Below, piece after piece: positions 46,217 through 55,937 of a stretch of 64,000 nucleotides of DNA; position 1 is the stretch's first letter, and each line of letters begins with the position of its first letter. The notes below the pieces were generated by a model. That model was not told the DNA's origin and made no database searches. It saw nothing but the letters and a program-made list of their open reading frames with translations. Where the stretch lies: positions 186,001-250,000 of the forward strand of contig NZ_JAHKQF010000015.1 of the NCBI RefSeq assembly GCF_018860965.1, written 5' to 3'. This DNA is from Alteromonas sp. C1M14 (GTDB lineage Bacteria > Pseudomonadota > Gammaproteobacteria > Enterobacterales > Alteromonadaceae). The translations under genes and the position numbers were made by a program.

Positions 46217-47614
46217 TTAGCGTTCTTCAGGAAACAGATACTGACAAACACGATTGGCACATTCAGAGGCCTTAGCAACAATCTTAAAGCGTGCCTGCGG
46301 CATCAATTCATCCAACCAATTGCCAATGCGTTGCACACTGGTTTGACAAGGTTTTCTGTCGAGACCAAATCTCACCGCTAAATTGGCACTGGCTACCTCA
46401 CTGACTAAAGTGGTATAAGCATCAAATTGAACCGGATCAGTAAGGTGTCCCCCCACATTCATTCGCGTTGGATGGCCCGCCCAACGTATTAATTGCGGCA
46501 ACAGTGTGGCGTAATAAGCGGCTGTGACGTGCTTGGCATACAATCCGGTCTCTGGCGGCATTTCAATATAGTCATGTTCGTCATGCCAACTCGCCACCTG
46601 CCCTTCGCGAATATCCACCTTCATGGCCTTTAATCTGTCTCGTAACAACGAAAGGGGGGCAACGAAGCTTTCTTCGTAGGGCATAGCATTATAATTGGTT
46701 AGACAGCTGGCGTTATAAACCAACTGAATACGACGACCTGACTGCACCATACCCTCGTCACCGTCACCTAGAGACAATTCAGCAGAAGGCATCGAGTAGT
46801 AATGAAAGACAGGCGCTGGCAACGCATCTTTTTGCAGTTTATAGCCCTCTTTTTTCCACTGGGTACGGGTAGCCCACAGGTTGCTCGTATAACCATAGGT
46901 CCGGGACGCCATAGACAGCATCAACCAAGACCACATCGACTGGTACGGCACCTTAGAACGCACATTAAATTGGGCTACCGCTTCGGGCTGTTCAACCCAG
47001 CGTAAAATACAGTCGCTATCTTTCAATAACAAGTGCTCAAGCAACGTTGGATAAATGGCTTCATCCAAATCCCAGCTCTCATGATGCAAAACGATAATAT
47101 CTGCCAAGGTTTGACACCCGGCCACGGGTTGTCGTCGCAAGAAGTAATACAGGCTTTTTGCCGAGCAAATGTCTTTTCTGACAATATCCAAATCGTTAAT
47201 GTATAAGATCCAAAAATGCAGCTCTTTTAATAATGTATATAGTTCTTTTTTTGAAACCGCTTCCCACCGGCTAGGAACTTGAAGATCAAATATCTTACTG
47301 ATTTGGGTTTCATTGTAGGCGCCGGCAATTTTCTCCAAAATAGCTTGATAGGATAAACCTAGCCAATCCTCAATATCCGCAATTTGTTTACTAATTTCAC
47401 ACAAATTCGATACGCTCGCATCCAAACTTCTATCTTGGCCGAGAAAATGAATAGGTCGAGGGCTATTGGCAGTTTTTGCTAGAAAACCACTAAAAGGATC
47501 ACCACCACTGAATTTCGCTGACAAACGTAGCAGCGTTTGTGGGCTAAAGCCCGTTGCTAAGGAACACTCCAATTGCAACGGGTAACTCTCGCGAAATTGG
47601 GAAAGGGTTAACAT
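46217..47614 (-). CDS. ArdC-like protein with a destroyed zinc-protease motif
   Basis: A 465-residue protein. The middle and end match ArdC/TraC-type antirestriction proteins: an ssDNA-binding-like part (WSWLMLSMASRTYGYTSNLW, about 228-247; IQLVYNASCL, 296-305) and the zincin part (EMPPETGLY, then AYYATLL at 366-372). The catalytic HExxHWTGH is here PQLIRWAGH (373-381): both helix His and the Glu are lost, while Gly380, His381 and Glu406 remain. A 220-residue N-terminal extension is unfamiliar. It has a good ribosome site (AAGGA). The gene is intact, so a non-catalytic role is likely. It does not sit on a visible mobile element. Confidence 0.75.
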   Translation of the reverse strand: MLTLSQFRESYPLQLECSLATGFSPQTLLRLSAKFSGGDPFSGFLAKTANSPRPIHFLGQDRSLDASVSNLCEISKQIADIEDWLGLSYQAILEKIAGAYNETQISKIFDLQVPSRWEAVSKKELYTLLKELHFWILYINDLDIVRKDICSAKSLYYFLRRQPVAGCQTLADIIVLHHESWDLDEAIYPTLLEHLLLKDSDCILRWVEQPEAVAQFNVRSKVPYQSMWSWLMLSMASRTYGYTSNLWATRTQWKKEGYKLQKDALPAPVFHYYSMPSAELSLGDGDEGMVQSGRRIQLVYNASCLTNYNAMPYEESFVAPLSLLRDRLKAMKVDIREGQVASWHDEHDYIEMPPETGLYAKHVTAAYYATLLPQLIRWAGHPTRMNVGGHLTDPVQFDAYTTLVSEVASANLAVRFGLDRKPCQTSVQRIGNWLDELMPQARFKIVAKASECANRVCQYLFPEER

Positions 47615-47960
47615 ATTTACATCCTTCTCTATCGATTCAGGCCCGAACGTGCTGTATTGACCTGGTGACGGGTGACAGCCGGGTCCTGATATAGAAAGGA
47701 GTGTAGCGAACAGATTAACCCTGTTCGATATGGAAAATGATAATCAGATGTCTCTGTGTATAAGTACCAGAAAAATCAAATCTAGCACTTTATATTTAAT
47801 ATATTAATAATCAGTAAGATAGCAGCGTAATTCTTCACGATGTCTTGCCATATCAATAACAAAAATCCCGCTGTTTTTCGCTAAACTGACAAACCTCGTG
47901 AAAGGCTTTACGTAAAAAGCCAGGAGCATGTCTATTTAGGCCCCTGTCAATGCCATGAAG
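47615..47960. other. Intergenic region between the ArdC-like gene and the bcs operon end (346 bases)
   Basis: No gene is visible. It holds an inverted repeat CGAACAG-N7-CTGTTCG (47707-47727) about 95 bases upstream of the ArdC-like start, and a weak hairpin GGCTTT/AAAGCC (47904-47921) that may end the bcs transcript on the reverse strand. The middle is AT-rich. Confidence 0.5.
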
Positions 47961-50381
47961 TTACAGTGCAAAACCACTGTGTCTAGGTGAAGATAACAGC
48001 AATTCATCACTAAGCACGCCTTTACCCTTTCCGCCGCGCCATCTAATTTGCAGGCCGGCTTCAAAGGCTTGATATTCCACCGCAAAGGCTTTTCCCATGT
48101 AACCGGCTACTATCCAGTTGTCAGTGAGTCGATATTGCCCTTCTACCATGAGATTACCACTAACCCCCGTAGAACGGTTATACCCTAAGGAGGCATTGTC
48201 ATTGTCGGGGGTTTCATCGGTATAAAGGGGAAAGCGGGGATCATCTTGCTCCGCTAAATGAGAAACACCTAATGTCCCTTTTAGTTTGATTTGCCAATGG
48301 CGGGTCTCGGCCGTTAGCAGTTCTGTGTAGATACCGGTACTGATCAAGTAATCAGGACTAAAATAACCACCATTACCATAGGTAAAACCACTTAGGTTAT
48401 GACGGTATTCGGTATAACTGGTATAAGGCCCCAGCCGCCAATAATCTAACTTCGAAGACACTACACTGGCTATGTTGTAGCTTAGATCTGTGCGCAACGA
48501 AATGGCCTCATTATCCTTCACCAACTCGCCGGATAATTGACTTAACTGTAAGGTGCCTGCCAAAGATAGATTCGTGGTTATGCCATAGGCGGCCAAAAGC
48601 CGGATCCCATCTTCAATAACATACCCCCATGGGCTTTCGTGATTAGCATCATAGGTGCCTGTTTGGCTAAGCATGCTGTCTTGTTTTTCTTTTCTAAAGA
48701 CGGAGGTGGCCAGTGTCACCCTAGGTAAAAACCAGGTCGCAGACACCTGGCCGGTCAACTTGGCGTTAACGGGCTGATCTAACATGCCGTAATTGAGATT
48801 GGCGTAAAAGTTCATGCCCTTGGCTTGATAAACCAGTTCACCACGAATGCGTTGATCTTCAAAGCCCGTAATGCCGTTAAAGGGGGCGGACAACTGACCG
48901 TCGGCGAACCATGCGTTTTGTTGTACTTCGCCGGCATAAAACTGCACCACATCCACCCCTAGCCGCCATTGCCAGTTTTGGTAAACATCACTAATACCCA
49001 AGGATTGGGTAAGCACATCAAAGTTACCTAAGCCTTCCTCTCCACTACGAGAGCGGGTCGTTAATCCATAGGTAACACTGAAACTATCGCGACTGTGGGC
49101 CTGGGTAGCCCGTTCATCTCCGTTAAGATAAGCGAATAAAAATTGCTTTTGACCCCATGAGGCTTGACCCTCACTGACCTGACGCAAACGATTCACCACC
49201 GCAAAACGATCAGACAGCTGTGCAAGCACAACGTCATTGTTTTTATTCAAGGTGATCAGTTCATTTCCAATCACTTGATCATTAGGCGTCGCGTCTAATA
49301 CCTCGGTAAAGGCGGAAGTGGCCAGAGAGGCTTGTCCATCCTTTGCTGCCGCCCACCCTAACAGGGTTTGCTCTTCAAGTTTAAGGGGGCGGATTGTCTG
49401 CAATTGCTGGGCAGCGCCAATACTATTTTGATAGTCACGGCGATTGTAAAAATCGACTTGTTGCTGCGCTAACCCGTCGGCGCAACGTTGTACAAAGGTT
49501 GTCGTCTCAGTCTGACAAGCTAAATCCAGTGCCTGTTGACGCTGACCATCAGACCACAACGTTAAGTACTGTCCTTCCACATCCTCAATAAGCAAGAATA
49601 ACTCAAACGCATAGGAATACTGTTGGGCTTCGTACTGTTGCCATGCCTCGCCCTCTATTACTTGTGATACCACCGCTGCCTGCGCCCCGGTTAACCATTC
49701 TTTTAATAAAGTGAGGTTGTGATTATCGATGGCCTGCTGGGTTTTTCTACTTGCTAGGGTATCGAGTCCTTGCGCTGCCGATTGTTGTTCGGCGTTTGTT
49801 TTGCTCACCGCCCTAGCTTGGGTAAATTGTTGTTCGGCAGTCTCCCATGCATTTCGCGCGAGTGCCGTCCACCCCATCAACAAGTGGAAATCGGCCCGCT
49901 GTAATCTATTTGTTAACCGTATAAGTTGCGCAAAAGCCTCATCCTTTAGATTTGCTCTTTGTTGTTCACTAAGCTGGGCAAACCCTTCTAATGGCGCGCT
50001 CAAAGAGGGAGGAGTTTGCTCATCCTTTGCCTGATTATCCAAGGGTGTTTCATCCCCTGCGGCAGACTCGGGTTGCACAGCAATGGCCTTGGGTAAGCGC
50101 CCATTGATCCTGGCAATTTCCGTTTTTACATCGTCTGGTATTTGCCAATGAGGATAGGCCTCTTGCAAACGCTGAAATTCGCGATTTGCTAACGCTGTCT
50201 GCTTTTGATTGATGTGATACCACAACCCGGTGGTATCCGGCTGCCCTTCTTCTAAGGGAGTAAGGCCGACATTTTGTTCTTTATAGGTGGTTTTTGTTTG
50301 CCCGAACGCAGTGGCCGTGACCAAGGTCAATGCCATCACAAGGGCGCTAAACGGGTATTTTTTTGCCCTTGTCTTCATCAT
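47961..50381 (-). CDS. bcsC: Cellulose export porin BcsC, short form
   Basis: An 806-residue protein with a signal peptide (about 1-27), an alpha-helical TPR-like region (about 50-390) and an outer-membrane barrel (about 430-806). The segment YGNGGYFSPDYLISTG is a landmark of the BcsC barrel. E. coli BcsC is 1157 residues, so the TPR part here is clearly shorter. It would form the outer-membrane pore and periplasmic scaffold for cellulose. Its ATG overlaps the bcsZ stop by four bases; it is the last gene of the operon. Confidence 0.82.
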   Translation of the reverse strand: MMKTRAKKYPFSALVMALTLVTATAFGQTKTTYKEQNVGLTPLEEGQPDTTGLWYHINQKQTALANREFQRLQEAYPHWQIPDDVKTEIARINGRLPKAIAVQPESAAGDETPLDNQAKDEQTPPSLSAPLEGFAQLSEQQRANLKDEAFAQLIRLTNRLQRADFHLLMGWTALARNAWETAEQQFTQARAVSKTNAEQQSAAQGLDTLASRKTQQAIDNHNLTLLKEWLTGAQAAVVSQVIEGEAWQQYEAQQYSYAFELFLLIEDVEGQYLTLWSDGQRQQALDLACQTETTTFVQRCADGLAQQQVDFYNRRDYQNSIGAAQQLQTIRPLKLEEQTLLGWAAAKDGQASLATSAFTEVLDATPNDQVIGNELITLNKNNDVVLAQLSDRFAVVNRLRQVSEGQASWGQKQFLFAYLNGDERATQAHSRDSFSVTYGLTTRSRSGEEGLGNFDVLTQSLGISDVYQNWQWRLGVDVVQFYAGEVQQNAWFADGQLSAPFNGITGFEDQRIRGELVYQAKGMNFYANLNYGMLDQPVNAKLTGQVSATWFLPRVTLATSVFRKEKQDSMLSQTGTYDANHESPWGYVIEDGIRLLAAYGITTNLSLAGTLQLSQLSGELVKDNEAISLRTDLSYNIASVVSSKLDYWRLGPYTSYTEYRHNLSGFTYGNGGYFSPDYLISTGIYTELLTAETRHWQIKLKGTLGVSHLAEQDDPRFPLYTDETPDNDNASLGYNRSTGVSGNLMVEGQYRLTDNWIVAGYMGKAFAVEYQAFEAGLQIRWRGGKGKGVLSDELLLSSPRHSGFAL

Positions 50382-51436
50382 TGACTATCTGCCACTGCCA
50401 ACATGGAAAGCAAAGTCAAACTTGCCGAATAATAATCCATGGTTCTGTTCACTTCTGGCCATTGGGGCGCGTGTTCCTGGGTTAGGCTTAACACAGCCTC
50501 TGCCACCGCGCTCATGCCTGCGCTCATCTCATACTCCGCCCCTTGCTGTGTTGTTAGATCCAACGTGGCAGGTACAAATTCTTGTCGCCACCAGGCATAA
50601 AATGGCGCCAATAATTGCGCCTGCTCAGGTGCCTCTAGCGCCTTACCAGCCCACGCTAGGTGAAGAGGAATACGTACCGCATTAAAACCATAATCAGCGG
50701 ACACCACATTATCCAGCGTAACCAGTCCGTGCTCGAAACGTAACCAATCAGGGGGTAATTGGTAAACGCTAAACTGAGCTTCTTTAATAAGGGCAATGCC
50801 ACTATCAAATAAGGCTTGCCAACGGGGGGCATGCTCAGTGTGCTTTTTAATGGCTAATATGGCGGGAAATACCCAGTATGAAAGATTAAGCTGCACGTTT
50901 GTACGGGGGGGGGCAGCATCGGAGTCATCAAAACCATACTGACCCGGTAACAATAGCGTATAGCCATCTGCAGATACTAACAGGTGTTGTTCCACCCCAT
51001 GAATAATGTGCTTTGCCTCGGCTTTATAGGCATTATCCTGCCACTTGTCTGCAGCACGAAGCAACGCCCAACTAATCAGTAGTTCACCATCAGACGCGTT
51101 ATTGGTATCGTCAATACAGGCCCTATCTTTGCTAGGACAAGGTCGATATCGCCAGCTAAAAAGCCCATCCTCTTTTTGCAGCGTCGATTTAGTCCATAGC
51201 CAGAGTGCATCAAAGGTGGCTTTATCATTGGCGGCCACGGCAAATAGCATCCCGTAGCCCTGCCCTTCGCTATGAGAAACCCCCTCATTGCCGTCATCAA
51301 TGACGCGCCCGCCATTAACAAAGAGCGCCTTGTATGCCACAAATGCCTCCACAAATGCACTGTTATCGGGTTTGGCACAGGAACTCAATACCATTGCCGA
51401 TACCAGTGTCAGCCATTTCAACAGGGTATTTACCAT
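50378..51436 (-). CDS. bcsZ: Endo-1,4-beta-glucanase of the cellulose operon
   Basis: A 352-residue GH8 enzyme that trims nascent cellulose. The catalytic acid is Glu58 in HSEGQGYGML; the GH8 blocks DTNNASDGELL and SADYGFNAVRIPLHLAW are present. The N-terminus carries a lipobox (LSSC, Cys20), suggesting a lipoprotein, whereas E. coli BcsZ is a soluble periplasmic protein. A run of nine C (on the coding strand) lies at 50905-50913. It overlaps bcsB by seven bases and bcsC by four. Confidence 0.92.
   Translation of the reverse strand: MVNTLLKWLTLVSAMVLSSCAKPDNSAFVEAFVAYKALFVNGGRVIDDGNEGVSHSEGQGYGMLFAVAANDKATFDALWLWTKSTLQKEDGLFSWRYRPCPSKDRACIDDTNNASDGELLISWALLRAADKWQDNAYKAEAKHIIHGVEQHLLVSADGYTLLLPGQYGFDDSDAAPPRTNVQLNLSYWVFPAILAIKKHTEHAPRWQALFDSGIALIKEAQFSVYQLPPDWLRFEHGLVTLDNVVSADYGFNAVRIPLHLAWAGKALEAPEQAQLLAPFYAWWRQEFVPATLDLTTQQGAEYEMSAGMSAVAEAVLSLTQEHAPQWPEVNRTMDYYSASLTLLSMLAVADSQ
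50905..50913. repeat. Nine-base homopolymer (C9 on the coding strand) inside bcsZ
   Basis: The plus strand reads nine consecutive G. On the coding strand it spells part of the Ala-Pro-Pro-Arg codons. Runs of this length are prone to slippage, which would shift the bcsZ frame. Confidence 0.9.
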
Positions 51437-53706
51437 GACTTCTCTATTTCTTTATTACGACGCTTTAATAGGAGGTAAAGCAAGACGCTAACCCCGAGTA
51501 CGCTGACAATAAATCCTAACAACCAATACCAAGGGTGATTGGACAACCATAAACGTAAATATAACCAACTGTCTTCGGTTTCGCCCACCTCGTATTTTCG
51601 GGTTACTTGCATGGCCAAAGTCGGCTCTTGGTTATCTTTCCATGCAAAGAAATCGCCGGCTAACTGCCCCCATAGCGATAAACTGATCAGATCATTGACT
51701 CTGTCTTGTAAAATCGTCGGTGTTTGGGCAGCAAGAATAAATAAGGTGTCCGCTTGTGATGCCAATGGGTGTTGCTGGGCAAGTAAAATCCCCTGATTAC
51801 CCAAATCACTTTTTTGTACGGTATCGCCGTCAACTTCCATTGCCTTAAATGATTGATCATTGGTCAGCGAACGAATTTGATTGTGTAGGGTGTTTTGCAA
51901 TCGGTATGGCCATCGCTGAGTCGCGTCGATAGCAGTACTAAACTGAGATTGCTCTAATTCTGTTAATGTTTCTGGCGTGCCCAATACGATGGTTGAACCC
52001 TCTTCACTAACCCGAGTCCCCACCGAAATATGTAAATTCAGTAACGGCGTTTGCGCTACCTGCGCCAGTTTTCCAATAAGGGTTAATGCACTGTCGAAAA
52101 AACCATGGGACGGCACAGCCACCGTGGTGCGTGACGCCGCAGTAAAGCGGGCAAAGGGATACGCGGTTTCAGCGAACAGGGAAAGATCTGGTTGTACCGA
52201 CACACTGCCTGCATCGGGCAGCACTAAGGCCGAGGAATTGTTTAACTGAAATGCTAAATGGGAACTCGGTACAATACTACAAGGGACGCCGGCTAACGGC
52301 GCATTAAGGGTGATATCAAAATCAATGACGTTAGTACCGCCCTTAAAGGTACGCGCTGGCACCCGTAGTTTGTAGTTGCGAAACACCTGGCCGTTTGAAT
52401 TATCTAACGCCAGCCCGTGCACAAACTCGCCATTCACGGTGACATTCATAACCGACCCAGGCCCAACGCCAGCACCATATCCAAAGTCCAATAACAAGTC
52501 TACACTGGCATTTTCTATCACATAAAAATCAGCAGGTAGGCGAAAGGATACCTGTTTGTTAAAGCTGCCGTTGCGACGAAAGTTTGCGTTTGTGATCCCA
52601 AAATCTTCAAAAGTGTAGTGATTGTCGGGTACAAGTACGCGATTACGTTGCAGGTGCGTTGCCGTTAAGGCGCGCTGGGACAGTGTTTTCAGGTTATCGC
52701 TAAGGTTGATAGCGTCATCCATCACTGCCAAAGTTTGCGCCGCTTCTTGCACTTGTTCGTCGGTGGTACCACTGACGATTAATCGGTAACTTGGCGGCAC
52801 CACAACCCGATCACCCATAATAAACGCCGGCGTTCGTTGGGTTTTCAAATAGGCACCATCAATTTGCGCAATTTCATCGTCGGTGAGTACCGCTGTTAAC
52901 GCCTGCGCTGTCCCCACCAATACGTGTACAACATCATCAGAGGGCTCATCGAGATACCATGCTGTTTGCTGATAACGACGGTTTCTTTGTTCAGTCCAAT
53001 CCCAATCTGTATCATCCTCTTGATTTGGCAAAACAGGCTTATCGGCGAACACCCTATGTTGCACCTTTAAAGGTTGATATTGGTTTCTTAACGCAAGGGC
53101 TTGGGCAATCAGCGGTAAGGTCTGATCGATTAACAATGGCTTCAGTTCACTTGCGGTGTACAGTTGCACCTGCCGTTGACCACCAATCCCTGGATTAAAA
53201 AAGCCACTGAGTTCATTTAAGGTAAAGGCATTGTCATTCACCGTATTCGCCACGGTCAGGGTTGAATTATAGAGATTCACTTCACTCCATAATTCTGGCG
53301 CACCACCGTCCTCACATTGATTGGCATAATGCTGACTGACTGACAAACTCAGGTTGTTAAAGCCTGTTCTCCACAGCGCTTTGGGAATGGTTATTTCAGA
53401 CGTCAGGGAGGGACGCTGAGGATCGAAGGCTATCTGGCCAATGGTGGCATTGTTAAAGCGGACGAACATTTGTGAACGATTTTCAAGTAAGGCTCGAGAA
53501 CTGGTTATATCTAACTGTAACCTTGCCTCCTGCACCTCAGCCACCGATGATAATGGAATGGCAATATCCATCGATGCCGCCGCACCGTGTAAACGGACCA
53601 TACTATCCCCTGCGATAAAATCAGACAGTTTGTAAACATGATTTTGCCCGTGGGCCGTAAACGACACTATCAGTGACGCCAAAAATACAAGCCAATTTTT
53701 TTTCAT
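51430..53706 (-). CDS. bcsB: Cellulose synthase regulatory subunit BcsB
   Basis: A 758-residue periplasmic subunit with a signal peptide (about 1-20) and a C-terminal membrane helix (about 725-745, YWLLGFIVSVLGVSVLLYLL). The two carbohydrate-binding and ferredoxin-like repeats of BcsB are indicated by IGQIAFDPQRPSLTSEITIP, LLLDFGYGAGVGPGSVMNV and FDITLNAPLAGVPCSIVPSS. It guides the glucan chain out of the BcsA pore. Its start overlaps the bcsA stop by four bases, and bcsZ overlaps its end by seven. Confidence 0.95.
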   Translation of the reverse strand: MKKNWLVFLASLIVSFTAHGQNHVYKLSDFIAGDSMVRLHGAAASMDIAIPLSSVAEVQEARLQLDITSSRALLENRSQMFVRFNNATIGQIAFDPQRPSLTSEITIPKALWRTGFNNLSLSVSQHYANQCEDGGAPELWSEVNLYNSTLTVANTVNDNAFTLNELSGFFNPGIGGQRQVQLYTASELKPLLIDQTLPLIAQALALRNQYQPLKVQHRVFADKPVLPNQEDDTDWDWTEQRNRRYQQTAWYLDEPSDDVVHVLVGTAQALTAVLTDDEIAQIDGAYLKTQRTPAFIMGDRVVVPPSYRLIVSGTTDEQVQEAAQTLAVMDDAINLSDNLKTLSQRALTATHLQRNRVLVPDNHYTFEDFGITNANFRRNGSFNKQVSFRLPADFYVIENASVDLLLDFGYGAGVGPGSVMNVTVNGEFVHGLALDNSNGQVFRNYKLRVPARTFKGGTNVIDFDITLNAPLAGVPCSIVPSSHLAFQLNNSSALVLPDAGSVSVQPDLSLFAETAYPFARFTAASRTTVAVPSHGFFDSALTLIGKLAQVAQTPLLNLHISVGTRVSEEGSTIVLGTPETLTELEQSQFSTAIDATQRWPYRLQNTLHNQIRSLTNDQSFKAMEVDGDTVQKSDLGNQGILLAQQHPLASQADTLFILAAQTPTILQDRVNDLISLSLWGQLAGDFFAWKDNQEPTLAMQVTRKYEVGETEDSWLYLRLWLSNHPWYWLLGFIVSVLGVSVLLYLLLKRRNKEIEKSW

Positions 53707-55937
53707 TGATTATCCTTTCCCGGCGATGCCATTAAGCCAGTTTTTCGAACGAGATTGCCCATGAATACAAGCATGTGTAAATAAACGGGTTTAAGCCCGA
53801 CACCAAGGACGTGCTTGGCGCCAAACCAATAAGAAACTTCACGTGTCCGTCTGCGTTGAAAAGACAACCACCGCCGACTATCGCAGAGAACAAAAGCAAT
53901 TAATTCATTTTGTTGTTGTTCGGTTTCAGCCACAAAACGGACTCGCAACGTATGTTTTTTCCGGTTAAAGTGCAGCACTTCTGCCGGCAGGTTCACATAT
54001 TTATCGAGGGCGTGTGACCATCCTCTTACCACGGCTCTTTTTGATACCTTTGAGCCCTCACCTTTTAGATGCAACATGGCCCCGCCAAGGGATAAGTCCA
54101 TCAGGTTACCCACCCAGGCTTGCTCATTCTCCATTTCAATGGTTACGCTGTTGGTGGCCGGTAAGCGGGCTTGCTTTCGAACTTGCTTACGTTCTATCAA
54201 AACACTCATAACTGATAATAAAAGTAGCAGGTTAAAGCTATTCCACAACATCACGACCACGGTTAACTCCCACAATAGAGGGTCGGCAATGAGCTTGTAG
54301 ACGCCGGCAAACAAGGCAATGATAAGCAACCCCATGAGCCAGTAAAAAACACTGGAAAGCGGGGACACAAAGGTTTTATCCAAACTTTCGCCTTTAGGGG
54401 TGACCACAAAAGACGGTGCGCGGGGTTTCATCAATACTTTGACAAGGGCATTTAATAGAAATACACACTGCAAGAGTTCATATAGCTCGGACACCAGCGG
54501 CCATCGCGTGCGTCCAAATAGCATGGTAGAGACCATATAAGCCCCGACCACATGAGGAATGGTAAAGGCCAACACTTCCAATAAAGAGGCCTGATAAACT
54601 TGCAACCCAAATACCAGATAGGCTAACGGCATGAGAATGAAAATCACCCTGGCAAAGGGGAACAACCAGAACATGATAGAGCTCATGTAGCCCACCCGCT
54701 GATACCATTTTAACCCTTGGGTTTTATAAGGCTTTTTCAGTAACAGTATTTGGGTCATACCCTGCGCCCAGCGCATCCGTTGTTGTATAAACGCGTCGAA
54801 GGTTTCCGGCGCTAAGCCACTGACCATGGGGCGATCTACATACACAGATTCGTATCCCATCTTATGCAGATCTAACGCAGTCTCCGCATCTTCGGTAATG
54901 GACTCTCCGGAAATCCCGCCCACCAGATCCAAATGTTCACGCCGTAATAAAGCAGCCGAGCCACAGAAAAACGAGCTTCCCCAGTAATCCAACCCTTTTT
55001 GAATGGTGCCGTAGAACATGTCATTTTCCGATGGCATACGGGAAAAGGCCGTAAAATAGTTGCGTTCCACTGGGTCAGGGTTGGCCATAAAATGGGGCGT
55101 TTGTACTAGGAAAACTTTTTTATTCTTGAGCATCCATGGCACGGTTCTATCAAGAAAATCTGTGGTAGGTACATGGTCGGCATCCAAAATAGCGACCAGA
55201 TCACCATGGGTATTTTGAATGGCACTGTTGACGTTACCGGCTTTGGCATATTCGTTTTTTTCACGGGTGTGGTAGATAATGTTCAGGCGTGTGCACAAGG
55301 CCTGCATTTCCCGTCGCCGCTCCTTTGCCGCCAAGGCTTTCACAGGATCTTTAGCATTAATTTTTTCGTCGGTACCGCCATCATCCAGTAAATGAATATG
55401 AAGTTTGTCTTCGGGGTAATCGAGCATTTTCGCCGCGCGAATGGTCACTTCCAAAATCTCAGCATCTTCATTGTACGTGGGGATCATCACATCCACGCTG
55501 GGTATAATTGTCGGATCACATCCTTTCAACGTTTGCAGGGGCCGCGTTAAGGGGTACGCATTGACAATCGCTCCTAGTACGGAAGTCACCCCGGCGTATA
55601 TTTCCGCGCCAAAGAGCAACCAAACCACAATAAAGGAAAGCACATCGGAATAAGACAGGGTGTAAATACCTCGCCATAACAGATATCGAGTAGTCAGGGC
55701 GATGGCCAGAACCAATGCGATGGTTCTAAAGAAATATTGGTATTGCTGGGTATGTCGGGCTTCTTTTGTACACAAAGAAATCACCACCAACACAATAAAT
55801 GAGGAAACTAACTGGGCGAGTGCATCAACAGGGGCAAGAAGAAGAAATCCAAGGCAAAACGCTGCAACAAAAAGGACAACTAAGTGCAGCGTCGTATAGT
55901 GGGATCTAGCAGCTTGTGATTCATCCAAACTCGTCAT
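53703..55937 (-). CDS. bcsA: Cellulose synthase catalytic subunit (UDP-forming)
   Basis: A 744-residue GT2 membrane enzyme. Synthase residues are visible: DDGG (185-188), DAD (252-254), TED (348-350) and QxxRW (386-390). About eight transmembrane helices lie around residues 15-125 and 415-580. The C-terminal PilZ domain has RxxxR at 587-591 and DxSxxG at 614-619, so cyclic di-GMP should activate it. The frame overlaps the preceding gene by 17 bases and its ATG lacks a clear ribosome site, so it is probably translationally coupled. The locus has no bcsQ or bcsD. Confidence 0.97.
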   Translation of the reverse strand: MTSLDESQAARSHYTTLHLVVLFVAAFCLGFLLLAPVDALAQLVSSFIVLVVISLCTKEARHTQQYQYFFRTIALVLAIALTTRYLLWRGIYTLSYSDVLSFIVVWLLFGAEIYAGVTSVLGAIVNAYPLTRPLQTLKGCDPTIIPSVDVMIPTYNEDAEILEVTIRAAKMLDYPEDKLHIHLLDDGGTDEKINAKDPVKALAAKERRREMQALCTRLNIIYHTREKNEYAKAGNVNSAIQNTHGDLVAILDADHVPTTDFLDRTVPWMLKNKKVFLVQTPHFMANPDPVERNYFTAFSRMPSENDMFYGTIQKGLDYWGSSFFCGSAALLRREHLDLVGGISGESITEDAETALDLHKMGYESVYVDRPMVSGLAPETFDAFIQQRMRWAQGMTQILLLKKPYKTQGLKWYQRVGYMSSIMFWLFPFARVIFILMPLAYLVFGLQVYQASLLEVLAFTIPHVVGAYMVSTMLFGRTRWPLVSELYELLQCVFLLNALVKVLMKPRAPSFVVTPKGESLDKTFVSPLSSVFYWLMGLLIIALFAGVYKLIADPLLWELTVVVMLWNSFNLLLLLSVMSVLIERKQVRKQARLPATNSVTIEMENEQAWVGNLMDLSLGGAMLHLKGEGSKVSKRAVVRGWSHALDKYVNLPAEVLHFNRKKHTLRVRFVAETEQQQNELIAFVLCDSRRWLSFQRRRTREVSYWFGAKHVLGVGLKPVYLHMLVFMGNLVRKTGLMASPGKDNQ

